Position numbers and translations under genes: made by a program. Positions 34,477 to 43,418 of a stretch of 64,000 nt of DNA are shown here, piece after piece. The stretch spans positions 1 to 64,000 of the forward strand of contig CAJYJO010000033.1 of assembly GCA_913774845.1 (NCBI GenBank). Reading direction: 5' to 3'. The notes beneath the pieces were generated by a model, which was given only the letters and a program-made list of their open reading frames with translations, did not search any database and was not told the DNA's origin. Numbering within the stretch: position 1 is the first letter of the stretch; each line of letters starts with the position of its first letter. The DNA comes from an uncultured Microbacterium sp. (GTDB taxonomy: Bacteria > Actinomycetota > Actinomycetes > Actinomycetales > Microbacteriaceae).

Positions 34477-35492
34477 CCCGCCTGGACGTCGCGCCCCCGG
34501 AGTCCGAGGGGCCGGTCGCCTGCGACGGGCCGAGCGCACTCGTCGTCGAGGCGCGCGAGGTCCCGCTCGGCGGGGTCCGCGGAATGGAGGTGCATCGCAC
34601 GCTCCCCCACCGCGCCCTGCCGATGGTGGGCGCGTGGTGCTTCCTCGACCGTTTCGGCCCGCAGGACACGCTCATGCGCGTCGAGCCGCACCCGCACATC
34701 GGGCTGCAGACGGTGACCTGGCCGATCGTGGGCGAGGTGCGCCACCGGGATGCCGTCGGAAGTGACGTGGTCGTGCGGCCGGGGGCGTTGAACCTCATGA
34801 CGAGCGGTGCCGGCATCGCCCACTCGGAGTACTCGGTGGGAGAGGGGCCGATCCCGCTCGACGCCCTGCAGCTCTGGGTCGCCCTCCCCGAGGCGCGTCG
34901 CCACGGCTCCCCCGCCTTCGAACGGCACGAGGACCTCCCCGTGCTCGACCTCGGCAACGGCGCTGAGGCCGTCGTGGTGATGGGCGATCTGGGCGGGGTC
35001 GTCTCGCCGGCGACCGTGCACACCCCGATCGTGGGTGCCGAACTGCGCCTCCCCGCCGGCGTCGACGTGCGGCTCCCCCTGCACCCGCACTGGGAGTACG
35101 CGCTGTCCGGCATGACCGGCGTCGCCGTCGTGGAGACGGGGATGGATGCCGTCGACGCCGACGCCGCGCGACGCTCGAGCCCCGCGGTCGAGCCGGGGGA
35201 CACGGCATCCGTCGATCACACCCGGCTCGTCTACCTCGGCAGGGGCCGCGACCACGTGGTCGTGCGCAGCGCCGAGGGCGCGCGCGTCTTCCTGCTGGGC
35301 GGAGAGCCGTTCGAGGCCGACATCGTCATGTGGTGGAACTTCGTCGGCCGCACGCACGACGAGATCGTCGAGGCGCGCGAGGCGTGGGAAGCGCACGCCG
35401 ATCGCTTCGGCGCGGTCGTCGACCACGGCCCCGAGCGCATCCCCGCACCGCCGCTGCCCGCGGTGCGGCTGACCCCGCGTCGGCGGCGCTGA
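34473..35492 (+). CDS. Pirin-family bicupin protein
   Basis: This 339-residue protein is a pirin: N-terminal cupin with RTLPHRALPMVGAWCFLDRFGP, the Fe/metal-binding residues in EPHPHIGLQTVTW and RDAVGSD, GALNLMTSGAGIAHSE, then a C-terminal cupin with HPHWEYALSG and LGGEPFEADIVMWWNFVGRTHDEI. Bacterial pirins can act as quercetinases or bind metabolic enzymes; which applies here is unknown. It is somewhat longer than the 230-290 aa of typical pirins, partly by an Arg-rich C-terminus. The GTG start overlaps the acetyltransferase stop by 4 nt. Confidence 0.9.
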   Translation: MTRLDVAPPESEGPVACDGPSALVVEAREVPLGGVRGMEVHRTLPHRALPMVGAWCFLDRFGPQDTLMRVEPHPHIGLQTVTWPIVGEVRHRDAVGSDVVVRPGALNLMTSGAGIAHSEYSVGEGPIPLDALQLWVALPEARRHGSPAFERHEDLPVLDLGNGAEAVVVMGDLGGVVSPATVHTPIVGAELRLPAGVDVRLPLHPHWEYALSGMTGVAVVETGMDAVDADAARRSSPAVEPGDTASVDHTRLVYLGRGRDHVVVRSAEGARVFLLGGEPFEADIVMWWNFVGRTHDEIVEAREAWEAHADRFGAVVDHGPERIPAPPLPAVRLTPRRRR

Positions 35493-35510
35493 CCGACACC
35501 CGCGAACGGA

Positions 35511-35542
35511 CGCGGCGCCCGAGCCGAAGCCCGGGCGCCGCG
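35511..35542. terminator. Bidirectional terminator between pirin and the S8 protease
   Basis: CGCGGCGCCCG (35511-35521) and CGGGCGCCGCG (35532-35542) form an 11-bp stem, extendable by one A-T pair, around a 10-nt loop. It lies between two genes that converge here. Confidence 0.75.
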
Positions 35543-35558
35543 TGCGTGACAGCGAGGG

Positions 35559-38500
35559 TCAGCGTCGGACGACGAGGGTGGTGCGCCCCTCGGAGCCCTC
35601 CACCGTGGTGCTTCCGCCGTAGACCGCCTTCACCCGCTGCGAGCCGCGCTGCTGCGGGTCGAGCGTGACCGTGGCCGTGCCGTTCTGCAGCGTGGCGGTG
35701 TAGTCCTTGCCGCCGACGGTCACCGTGACCTCGCCCTGGGCGGCGGGGCCGAACGTCGGGCGCACCGTGACGGTGGCCGTGAACGTGTCGGTGCTGGTCC
35801 CGGTCCGGGGCGTCACTGCGACCGTCGTGCGCGAGGCGCTGACGACCGCGACCCCGGCGCTGTCGGCGGTGCCCGTGAGCCCCGTCGCCGCGTCGGTGGC
35901 GGTGACCCGCACGCTCAGCACACGACCGACGTCGTCGCGCTGGATGCGGTAGGTGGATGCCGTGGCCCCGGGGATCGGCTCCCCGTCGCGCAGCCACTGC
36001 GTGGCCGTCGTCACGTCGGACGGGTCCCACGTGCCGGTCGTCGCCGTGAGGAGGCGGCCGATCTTCGCGGTGCCCGACACGGTCGGGGCCTCCACGGAGA
36101 CGGGAGCCGCCTCGCCCGAGTCGACCGTGAGCACCGTCTGCACGTCGGAGTCGCCGTACTGCACGAGGCCGAGGTACCGCGTCTGGGCCGCGAGGCCCTG
36201 CCACGACAGCTCGTACGACGTCGACACTCCCTGCTCGACGGGCAGCGGGTTCGGCGTCGCCGTCAGCTGGCCCTCGCCGCCGGGGGCGACGTTGGCGTAC
36301 GTCATGTCCCACGTGAAGGGACCGGTGAACGAGTAGAGGTTCGCCTCGATGAGGTACGTGCCCGGGGTGGGGTTCGGCAGCGTCACCCGCTCGTCGGCCG
36401 AGGCCGTCGCGGAAGTGAAGCGCTCGTAGTACCGCAGGTCGTCGGGGCTGACCACGCGCGACACGAACAGGTCGAGATCGCTGCCGGTGTCGTCCGAGGA
36501 GTTCAGGTCGAAGCGCGAGAGGGTCGTCCCCTCGGGCACCTCCACCGTCCACCGGACGTACCCGTCGGCGTCACCGGAGTTCTGGTCGCCGGTGTGGCCC
36601 TCGACGGGGTTGTCGGCGTCGGTCAGCAGCGTCTGCTTCGCGAGTCCCGACAGCGTCAGCGGCAGTTCACCTCCGACGCCGGGCAGGACCTCCACGGTCG
36701 TCGATCCCGACAGACCCGTGCCCGACACCTCGGCCGGAGCCTCGGCCGTGGCGGGACGGATCGCGATCGGCGAGCGCACCTGCGTCGACCCGTTCGCCCA
36801 CGTGAGGAAACCGGTCGTCCACTGCTCGGCGGCAGCGTCGGTCCGGGCGAAGGTGACGGTGAACGTCTTCTGCTCACCGGCCGCGCCGAACTCGAGCGTC
36901 GACGGCTCGACCGTGGCATCCACTCCGGGGACGTCGACGGATGCCGTGAACGTGCCCGCCTGCGTGGCGGTGACCGTGCGGGTCACGGTCTGCGGCTTGG
37001 CCAGCGAACCGATCGAGATGGAGGCGAGGTTGAGGTCGCTCCCGTCGATGGGGGCGACGCCGAAGTCGGCGAGACCCTTGCCCTGCAGGAACGCCGCCCA
37101 GTCGGCGGGGCCGTTCAGGTACAGCAGACCCGGGTCGAAGTACTTCGTCGGGTCGACGTGACCGGCGCCCTGCGCGAACGGATCCTGCGCGGGATCGCCC
37201 TCGGCGTCGACGGTGTCGTAGGCGGTCGTCATCATCGCCGACTTCACCTCGGCCGGCGTCGCGAGGGGGCGCTCACCGAGGTAGAGCGCGGCCAGACCCG
37301 CGATGTGCGGCGACGACATCGACGTGCCCGAGAGGAACTCGAACGTCGGGTCGGCACCGGGGGCGTTGGCGGCGGCGGCGAGGATGGCCACGCCGGGCGC
37401 CGAGATGTCGGGCTTGAGGATGTCGCTGCCGTCGGCGAGCATCGGTCCGCGGCTCGAGAACCCGGCGACCTGCGGGGTCGGGGTCTCGACGCCCGTGACG
37501 TTCTCGCCCACGAGGGTCGCGGTGGCATCCGCGTTGCCGCGCACGTAGGCGAGCAGGGCGTCGCGGTAGCGCGCGTCGATGTGCACGGTCGGCACGGAGT
37601 GGAAGTCGTTGTCGACCGAGGCGGGCGTGACGTTGACGAGGATCATGCCCACGCCGCCGGCGTCCTTCACGGCCTGCGACTTCTCGATGCGGGCGTTCTG
37701 CCCGCGGTCGCACACGACGATCTTGCCCGCGGCCTTCGCCGCGTCGAGCGAGCCGAGCAGGCACAGCGCCGCGTTGGCGGGATCGGTTCCGGATGCCGCG
37801 ATGTCACCCGCGTAGACGACGGGCGCCGTGACCTCCTGACCCGCGGGCACCGACACCGACGCACCGGCGGCCTGGAAGCCGTCGGGCAGCTTCACGGTTC
37901 CCTCGTACGTGGGGATCGTCGACGCCGCGACCGTGGTGTACCAGGGCGAGGCGTGGTCGGCGGTCGAGGCGCCGGGGCCGGAGTTGCCGGCCGAGACCGA
38001 GACGAAGACGCCGGCCGCGGCCGCGTTGAAGAACGCCTGGTCCTCGAGGGCCAGGGTCGAGGTGGCCGCGCCGCCGCCGATCGAGTAGTTGATGACGTCG
38101 ACACCGTCGGACACGGCGCCGTTGATGGCACTGAGCAGGTCACTCAGGGCGCAGACGTCGTCGGTGGTCACGAGCGGGTCGGGGCCGGCCCAGCACGCCT
38201 TGTAGGCGGCGACCTTCGCGGCCGGCGCGACACCCGAGATGGCGCCGAAGTCGACGCCCTCGACGCTGGCCTCGACGCCGTTGTTGCCGGCGGCCGTGCT
38301 GGCGGTGTGCGAGCCGTGCGCGTCGCCGTCGCGCGGGGAGACGTAGTCAGCCTCGAAGGTGAAGCCGGTGGCCGCGGCACCCTGGTCGAAGTAGCGGGCG
38401 CCGACGAGCTTGGTCGAGTAGTCCGACAGCGACCAGCCGTTGCCCTCGGCCACACGGGTGGAGCGGAAGTCGGTGCCGTCGCCCTTGCGGAAGACGACGT

Positions 38501-39131
38501 CGTTGCCGTCGAGGTAGGGCGCAGCTCCCGGGGTGGTGCCCAGCGGGTCGCCCGCGAACGCCGGGTTCTCGGGGGCGATGCCGGTGTCGATCACGCCGAC
38601 GACGACGCCCTCGCCCGCGGCGTCGATCCCGCCGACGCGCTGCCACACGCCGTTGTCTCCCTCGAGACCGAGGAACTGGGTCGACGGAACGGCGTGGGGG
38701 TGGCGGATCTCGTCGGGGACGACCTTCTGCACACCCTTCGTCGCGGCAAGCTTGGCGGCCTGGTTCGGGTCCATGGTCGCGCTGAAGCCGTTGACGGCGA
38801 TCGTGTACGTCGCGTCGGGGCGCACGCCCGCCTCCTCGGCGACGTTCTGCTGCCGCTCCTCGAGGAAGGCCGAATACTCGCGCGCCTGCGGGGAGTCGGT
38901 GTCGAGACGCGCGTCGTCGGACTTCGTGGCATCCAGACCGGGCTCACCGCCCTCGTAGGTGGCGACCGGTGCCTCGTCGAGGACGACGATGTACCGCCCC
39001 GTGGCGGATTCGATGGGTGTGGGAGGCGTCACCCCCTCGCCCACGTCGGCAGCCTGAACGGCTGTGGCTCCGGCAACGGTGAACAGTCCGGCCAGGGAAA
39101 TGGCCGCGACCGAACGCAGGGTTCGACCCAT
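35559..39131 (-). CDS. Large secreted S8 subtilase with PA and beta-rich C-terminal domains
   Basis: This 1190-residue secreted protease has a signal peptide (about residues 1-30, ending QAA), an I9-type propeptide (YIVVLDEAPVATYEG...VNGFSATMDPNQAAKLA), and the triad D182 (VIDTG), H272 (AHGSH) and S604 (GTSMSSP). A PA-type insertion lies between H and S. The long C-terminal part holds an Fn3-like block, a PPC-type bacterial domain (GTYLIEANLYSFTGPF), and two Ig-like repeats ending in a Big_3/5-like segment. It is an extracellular protein degrader; no anchor is present. The start ATG at 39131 follows GGAG at 6 nt. Confidence 0.93.
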   Translation of the reverse strand: MGRTLRSVAAISLAGLFTVAGATAVQAADVGEGVTPPTPIESATGRYIVVLDEAPVATYEGGEPGLDATKSDDARLDTDSPQAREYSAFLEERQQNVAEEAGVRPDATYTIAVNGFSATMDPNQAAKLAATKGVQKVVPDEIRHPHAVPSTQFLGLEGDNGVWQRVGGIDAAGEGVVVGVIDTGIAPENPAFAGDPLGTTPGAAPYLDGNDVVFRKGDGTDFRSTRVAEGNGWSLSDYSTKLVGARYFDQGAAATGFTFEADYVSPRDGDAHGSHTASTAAGNNGVEASVEGVDFGAISGVAPAAKVAAYKACWAGPDPLVTTDDVCALSDLLSAINGAVSDGVDVINYSIGGGAATSTLALEDQAFFNAAAAGVFVSVSAGNSGPGASTADHASPWYTTVAASTIPTYEGTVKLPDGFQAAGASVSVPAGQEVTAPVVYAGDIAASGTDPANAALCLLGSLDAAKAAGKIVVCDRGQNARIEKSQAVKDAGGVGMILVNVTPASVDNDFHSVPTVHIDARYRDALLAYVRGNADATATLVGENVTGVETPTPQVAGFSSRGPMLADGSDILKPDISAPGVAILAAAANAPGADPTFEFLSGTSMSSPHIAGLAALYLGERPLATPAEVKSAMMTTAYDTVDAEGDPAQDPFAQGAGHVDPTKYFDPGLLYLNGPADWAAFLQGKGLADFGVAPIDGSDLNLASISIGSLAKPQTVTRTVTATQAGTFTASVDVPGVDATVEPSTLEFGAAGEQKTFTVTFARTDAAAEQWTTGFLTWANGSTQVRSPIAIRPATAEAPAEVSGTGLSGSTTVEVLPGVGGELPLTLSGLAKQTLLTDADNPVEGHTGDQNSGDADGYVRWTVEVPEGTTLSRFDLNSSDDTGSDLDLFVSRVVSPDDLRYYERFTSATASADERVTLPNPTPGTYLIEANLYSFTGPFTWDMTYANVAPGGEGQLTATPNPLPVEQGVSTSYELSWQGLAAQTRYLGLVQYGDSDVQTVLTVDSGEAAPVSVEAPTVSGTAKIGRLLTATTGTWDPSDVTTATQWLRDGEPIPGATASTYRIQRDDVGRVLSVRVTATDAATGLTGTADSAGVAVVSASRTTVAVTPRTGTSTDTFTATVTVRPTFGPAAQGEVTVTVGGKDYTATLQNGTATVTLDPQQRGSQRVKAVYGGSTTVEGSEGRTTLVVRR

Positions 39132-39195
39132 TGTGCGCTCCAAACGGGGGGATGATGTGAGCGATCTGCGCGACATCGGCGGCGCGCGTTGGTCA

Positions 39196-39224
39196 AACAT
39201 AACTCAGGGCGAATTCATCGCAAA
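39196..39224 (-). promoter_or_regulatory. Sigma70-like promoter of the S8 protease gene
   Basis: On the minus strand TTTGCG (plus 39219-39224) and TATGTT (plus 39196-39201) are spaced by 17 nt in a strikingly AT-rich patch that also has a T6 run (39229-39234). The -10 element lies 64 nt before the start codon. It overlaps the end of the upstream membrane gene. Confidence 0.5.
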
Positions 39225-39826
39225 CGCATTTTTTGAACTCGGTCTGGCGCAGGGCCGGCCCGCCGTCCGCTCGAGCCGTTCGCCCGCACCGCCAGCCGGG
39301 CCCACCCGCGCGCGATCATTGCCAGGACGACTCCCCCGACGACCCACGTCGAGAACGCCCCGAACGCGCCCGTGACGAACAGGCCGAACACGAGCGCCGC
39401 GACCATCGCCACGGCGATCGCCAGCACCGTCGCCACGAGCAGCAGGACGGCCCGGAAGGGATGCTGCCGGAAGCTGCGCGGACCGTCGAGGGCACCGGCA
39501 TCCGCGTTCCCCGCCGGAGAGGCGACGACGATCGCGACGAGCAGGCCGACCGCCCCGGCGAGAGGCGACAGGACCGTCAGCGCCGCGACGACCACCAGGG
39601 CGACGATCACCGCGGCGAGGGCGCGGACGACCCGGGGACGCCTGACCCCCGGCGCTCCGACCAGGACGAGCGTCGCAGTCGCCGCCGCGATGAGCACGAC
39701 CGTCGAGACGGCCAGCAGGCCGAGAAAGCCCCCGCCGACCGCGGGCGTGGCACCGGGCAGCACGCAGAGCGCCTGCACGAGCGCGTTCACGAGCACCACG
39801 CCGGCTATCACGGCGACGCGCTTCAC
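39215..39826 (-). CDS. Unidentified multi-pass membrane protein
   Basis: This 203-residue protein has about five hydrophobic segments (VAVIAGVVLVNALVQALCVL; FLGLLAVSTVVLIAAATATLVL; VRALAAVIVALVVVAALTVL; PFRAVLLLVATVLAIAVAMVAAL; TWVVGGVVLAMIARGW), with a Gly/Asp-rich loop between the fourth and earlier helices and a basic C-terminal tail. I do not recognise the family. The GTG at 39826 overlaps the lipoprotein stop (GTGA), so it is the third gene of a coupled operon phosphoesterase-lipoprotein-membrane protein. Codon use fits a genuine gene. Confidence 0.75.
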   Translation of the reverse strand: MKRVAVIAGVVLVNALVQALCVLPGATPAVGGGFLGLLAVSTVVLIAAATATLVLVGAPGVRRPRVVRALAAVIVALVVVAALTVLSPLAGAVGLLVAIVVASPAGNADAGALDGPRSFRQHPFRAVLLLVATVLAIAVAMVAALVFGLFVTGAFGAFSTWVVGGVVLAMIARGWARLAVRANGSSGRRAGPAPDRVQKMRLR

Positions 39827-40170
39827 GGCGTGACTCCGGCCGCACGGTCGATGACCTCGCGGACGCTGCCGTCGAAGATCACGGTCGACGACACGGTCAC
39901 CGTGACGCGGTCGGGGTCGGACCCGGGCGACGACGCCGCGACGTCCTCCCCCGCGCTCGTCGTCCCGGCGCACGCGACCGAGCCGTCGTCGCCGCGCGAG
40001 CAGGTGGGCACGTCGCGCAGGGCGATCCCCTGCTCCTGCAGCACGTCGATCGTGGCGAAACGCACCTCGGTCAGGTGGTTGCCGCCGACGGGGGCGATCG
40101 CGGCGATCTGCGAGCACCCCGCGAGAGCGGCGACCGCCAGGAGCGGCACGACCGACAGCACCCGCCTCAC
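39823..40170 (-). CDS. Small lipoprotein
   Basis: This 115-residue protein begins with a lipoprotein signal peptide MRRVLSVVPLLAVAALAGCS, with the lipobox L-A-G-C and Cys19 to be acylated. The mature part has two more Cys (VPTCSRGDDGSVAC), likely a disulfide, and a C-terminal strand region (VTVTVSSTVIFDGS). It should sit on the outer face of the membrane. It overlaps the phosphoesterase stop (ATGA) and the membrane protein start (GTGA). No family is recognised; the pairing with a secreted phosphoesterase suggests a cell-envelope role. Confidence 0.8.
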   Translation of the reverse strand: MRRVLSVVPLLAVAALAGCSQIAAIAPVGGNHLTEVRFATIDVLQEQGIALRDVPTCSRGDDGSVACAGTTSAGEDVAASSPGSDPDRVTVTVSSTVIFDGSVREVIDRAAGVTP

Positions 40171-41960
40171 AGCCCGCGCTCCCTCTCGTAGGCGAGCAGC
40201 CGCGCCCGCTCGGTGACGTGCTGCGCCTCGAGCTGCGCGTCCGAGATGACCGACAGGTCGAAGGGTGCGGGCAGCAGCAGTTCGGTGTTGCGGTCCAGCG
40301 GCGAGCCGCGGCGCATCAGGGGCGTCTCAGCCCAGTCGTTCGCGGCGAGTTCGCGACTGCGGCTGGCGAGGTCGGCGATCGAGCCCGACGAGCCGGGCAC
40401 CGCCGGCGACGAATGATCCAGCAACGTCGTGAACAGCGACAGCGTGCCGTCGCGGTTGTCGACGATCTCGACGACCTGCTGCTGCTGCGGGAAATCGATG
40501 CACGAGGCGGTCGTGATCTCCCAGAACCCGCCGGTGTCGGTGGGGTGGGCCAGAATCTGGTTGAGGTGCGTGTGGCCGTTGAGCCAGCCGACGACGATCG
40601 GGAACTCCTGCAGCAGCGCGATGAAGTCCTCGGCCCCGTAGAGCTTCTCGTCGGCCCCCGGTCGTGTCGCCCGGTTCTCGAGGGTGAGGCTGTTGTGGTG
40701 GCTGAAGATCAGCGCGAGCACCTGATCCCGCTGGGCGATCTCGAGCTGCGCCCGCAGCCACCGCATCTGCGACTCGGGCACCGCGCCATCGGGACCGGCG
40801 ACGGCGTTGCAGGTGTCGAGCCCGAACGCGCGGACGCGGGGGCTCAGGTCGGCCTGCCACCACGTCTCACCCGACGCGAGGTTCTGAGCGGTGAAGCCGT
40901 GACCGATCGGCCCCGGGGTCGGCTGGGTGCGGAAGTGCTCGGCCATGAACTCGCGCTGCTCGAACAGGTAGCGTTCCCCGTTCGCCGGCACCTTCTTGAA
41001 CCCCGGATCACCGGATGCCAGCCCCAGCGCCGCGAGAGCCTGCGACAGCACGCTCGTGCTCGACGCCCACCCCTCCAGAGCGGTGCCGGCCGTGGCATCC
41101 AGGGAATACGATTTCCGACCGCCGACGGCGAGGGCGCGCAGCTGCGGGCTGATGTCGAACGTGCCGAGCAGCAGCGTGTCGTGATTGCCGTAGACCGCGT
41201 ACCAGGGGGCGGGCAGGCCCACCGACTCGACCTTCGCGGCGATCGCCTGCGAAAGCAGGTCGGGCAGACGCGGGAAACCGTAGTCTCCGAACGCGCCGCC
41301 GCGCGGATCGCCGGGGCGGTACGCCCACGTCGCCTCGCTCCACGCCTGCACGCCCTGCCACTCGGGGCCGCCGGTGGCGGGGTCGACGGCGAGGCCGTCC
41401 ATCAGGTCGATGTACCAGCGCAGCTCGAGGTGGGAGTGCATGTCGGCGCTGTCGCCCGTGACGATCGCCGCGCTCATCGGGGCTCCGGTCAGCGGGCTGT
41501 AGCGTGCGTCCGAGAACGCCTGCACCATCGCCGCCGTCGCGTGCGGGCTGAGCGGGTCCTGCGGGTGGAAGGCCGAGCCCCACGCCGAGTGGTCCTGCAC
41601 GATCATGGGTTCGATGCGGCCTGGCGACTGCGCCTCGATGACGTGCAGGTCGGACAGGTGGCCGAGGTACAGCAGCGACCGTCGGGCTGTGGTGCGGGCG
41701 GCCGACGGCGCCCGACGCAGCACGTCGGTACGGGGGAGGTACGGCTCACCCGGGCCGGTCGTGAGCGCGCGATAACGCCCCGAGACGAGAGAGCCCTGAC
41801 GGATGGTCTGCTGCAGGGTGGTGGGGATGCCGGCGGCGAGCGCTGCGGGCGCGGCGGCGGCGCGCGCGGACGCGGTCGAGAGCGTGTCGAGTCCGATCCC
41901 CGTCGCGGCGGCGGCGGCAGCGGCGACGTGGAGGAACTGACGGCGGGACAGTCCGGTCAC
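40167..41960 (-). CDS. TIGR03767-family secreted metallophosphoesterase (Tat-exported)
   Basis: This 597-residue protein has a twin-arginine signal (LSRRQFLHVAAAAAA, about residues 5-19) and binuclear-metal phosphoesterase motifs: SDLHVIE, TGDSAD, YGNHD, FSHHNS and NGHTH. Actinobacterial proteins of this family are annotated as TIGR03767 metallophosphoesterases, from memory; the substrate is unknown. The GTG at 41960 places the Tat motif at the expected position. Tat export implies folding with metal in the cytosol. It heads the three-gene coupled operon. Downstream on the plus side is a triple direct repeat. Confidence 0.9.
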   Translation of the reverse strand: MTGLSRRQFLHVAAAAAAATGIGLDTLSTASARAAAAPAALAAGIPTTLQQTIRQGSLVSGRYRALTTGPGEPYLPRTDVLRRAPSAARTTARRSLLYLGHLSDLHVIEAQSPGRIEPMIVQDHSAWGSAFHPQDPLSPHATAAMVQAFSDARYSPLTGAPMSAAIVTGDSADMHSHLELRWYIDLMDGLAVDPATGGPEWQGVQAWSEATWAYRPGDPRGGAFGDYGFPRLPDLLSQAIAAKVESVGLPAPWYAVYGNHDTLLLGTFDISPQLRALAVGGRKSYSLDATAGTALEGWASSTSVLSQALAALGLASGDPGFKKVPANGERYLFEQREFMAEHFRTQPTPGPIGHGFTAQNLASGETWWQADLSPRVRAFGLDTCNAVAGPDGAVPESQMRWLRAQLEIAQRDQVLALIFSHHNSLTLENRATRPGADEKLYGAEDFIALLQEFPIVVGWLNGHTHLNQILAHPTDTGGFWEITTASCIDFPQQQQVVEIVDNRDGTLSLFTTLLDHSSPAVPGSSGSIADLASRSRELAANDWAETPLMRRGSPLDRNTELLLPAPFDLSVISDAQLEAQHVTERARLLAYERERGL

Positions 41961-42010
41961 GAGATCATCCGTTCGGGCGGAGGAGGGACTCGAATCTAGC
42001 GCCTCGGCGC

Positions 42011-42127
42011 GCCGGCCGTCGAGCGCGTCGGTCGGGGTCGGGGCCGCCGCAAGGCGCCGGCCGTCGAGCGCGTCGGTCGGGAGGTCGGGGCGGCCGAAAG
42101 GCGCTGGCCGTCGAGCGCGTCGGTCAG
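42011..42127. repeat. Three direct copies of a 25-nt GC-rich unit at the vanY 3' end
   Basis: The unit GCYGGCCGTCGAGCGCGTCG, continuing GTCRG, occurs at 42011-42035, 42056-42080 and 42103-42127 (periods 45 and 47). The last copy covers the stop codon of the carboxypeptidase gene. The two others lie between that gene and the phosphoesterase start. The variation (CC/CT, GG/AG) is slight, suggesting recent local duplication. Confidence 0.75.
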
Positions 42128-43263
42128 TAGGTCGGGGCGGCGGGGAGGCCGAAGAACTCCTCGAGGGTCGTGTAGCCGCCCTCGTGGTACGCCCGGGCCA
42201 GTTCCGGCCCGATGTACCGCAGATGCCACGCCTCGGGTTCGTACCCGCTGACGCTCTCGCGCCCCTCGGCGTACCGCGTGATGAAGCCGTACTCCCACGC
42301 GTGCTCACGCACCCACGCACCCTGGCGAGAGCCGGCGACGTCGTCGAGGGTGGCGCAGGACCCGTCACACGGCACGATGTCGACGGCGAGCCCGGTCTGA
42401 TGCTCGCTGTATCCGGCCCGCGCGCTCTCGCGATCGGCCTCGTCGACGCCGCCGACCGCAACGCGACCGGCGTAGGTCGACTGCTGCGTGGAGAACGAGC
42501 GGAACGCGCTGAGGTAGCCGATCTCCCCCGCGCCCGCGTCGGCAGCGGCGCGCACCAGTGTCGTGAGTGCGCCGGCGGCGGCCTGTCGGAGCGCGGACTG
42601 CTCCAGGGCACGGACGGCGTCGGGCATGACGAGGTCGCCCGCGCGATAGTCGAGCGGGTCGAGAGGCCGCTGCTTGTTGACCACGACCCATTGACGGTCG
42701 GGGTCGGACAGCGACACGCACGGCGCGATCCCGGATGCCACCGCCTCGCGGAACGCGCTGCCCCCGCCGGCGGCGGCGATCGCCGCACCGTCGTCGCCCG
42801 CGGAGAGCGCGGCGGTGAACGTCGGGTCGTCGCACGGCGTCGCCGTCGCCGCCACCGCTGCGAGCTGCGGCACCGGGAGACCCGCGTCGGGAACGGCCGG
42901 AGGACCGGTGACGGTCGCGACGGCTCCGTCGGCGACGGCGGAGGTCGCCGCTTCACCGCTGACCCCCGAGACCGCCGCTCCGATCGCGACACCGCCCGCG
43001 ACGATGACGAGAACCGCGGCCACCCCCGCGCCGAGGCGACGACGACGGAAGGTCGGGTTCGAGGCGGTGTCGGCAAATACGGTACGGACGCTGCGCGTCG
43101 AGGGCGACGACGCCCGGAGTGCACGTCGGCTGGGCGGGGTCGGGGAGTTCGGTTCCGTCACCGGCGTCTGCGGGAGGGTGAGCGCCGCGGTCGCGAGTCG
43201 CTCCGCCTCCGCGCGCGCGGCGCGGCGGGGGGAGAGCTCGGGATCGGGTATCACTCGACCCAT
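42124..43263 (-). CDS. VanY-type D-alanyl-D-alanine carboxypeptidase (M15B)
   Basis: This 379-residue protein has a cytosolic Arg/Ser-rich start, one TM (about residues 77-98), a long Ala-rich stalk, and a C-terminal M15B domain. Zn-site motifs are SEHQTGLAVDIV (H and D) and EAWHLRYIG (catalytic E and H), with a substrate segment YLSAFRSFSTQQSTY. It should trim the terminal D-Ala of peptidoglycan stem peptides, lowering cross-linking. It carries Cys pairs likely to bond in the outer domain. The GC-rich direct repeats touch its 3' end. Confidence 0.9.
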   Translation of the reverse strand: MGRVIPDPELSPRRAARAEAERLATAALTLPQTPVTEPNSPTPPSRRALRASSPSTRSVRTVFADTASNPTFRRRRLGAGVAAVLVIVAGGVAIGAAVSGVSGEAATSAVADGAVATVTGPPAVPDAGLPVPQLAAVAATATPCDDPTFTAALSAGDDGAAIAAAGGGSAFREAVASGIAPCVSLSDPDRQWVVVNKQRPLDPLDYRAGDLVMPDAVRALEQSALRQAAAGALTTLVRAAADAGAGEIGYLSAFRSFSTQQSTYAGRVAVGGVDEADRESARAGYSEHQTGLAVDIVPCDGSCATLDDVAGSRQGAWVREHAWEYGFITRYAEGRESVSGYEPEAWHLRYIGPELARAYHEGGYTTLEEFFGLPAAPTY

Positions 43264-43394
43264 TCTCGCCCGCGGTCCGACGCGGGTCGACCCCCGGCGC
43301 GCGGGTCGGGCCGAGCGGACGCCTCCTGCGCGCCGCCATTGCAGCGCGCATCGTTGCGATGATCGATCTCGGATCGGTACGCCTTGCCGTTTCG

Positions 43395-43410
43395 TAGAAC
43401 ATGTGTTCGA
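43395..43410 (+). promoter_or_regulatory. LexA (SOS) box upstream of the radical SAM gene
   Basis: TAGAACATGTGTTCGA fits the actinobacterial SOS-box form TCGAAC-N4-GTTCGA: the palindrome GAAC-ATGT-GTTC is perfect at 43397-43408. It ends 8 nt before the ATG at 43419. The same gene family (Rv2578c) is in the LexA regulon of Mycobacterium tuberculosis as I recall it, which strengthens the call. Confidence 0.8.
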
Positions 43411-43418
43411 CTGTAATC

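Noticed and set aside
43401-43418. Alternative ATG for the radical SAM gene at 43401
   Set aside because: It lies inside the LexA-like palindrome, lacks a ribosome site and adds six residues outside the family core.
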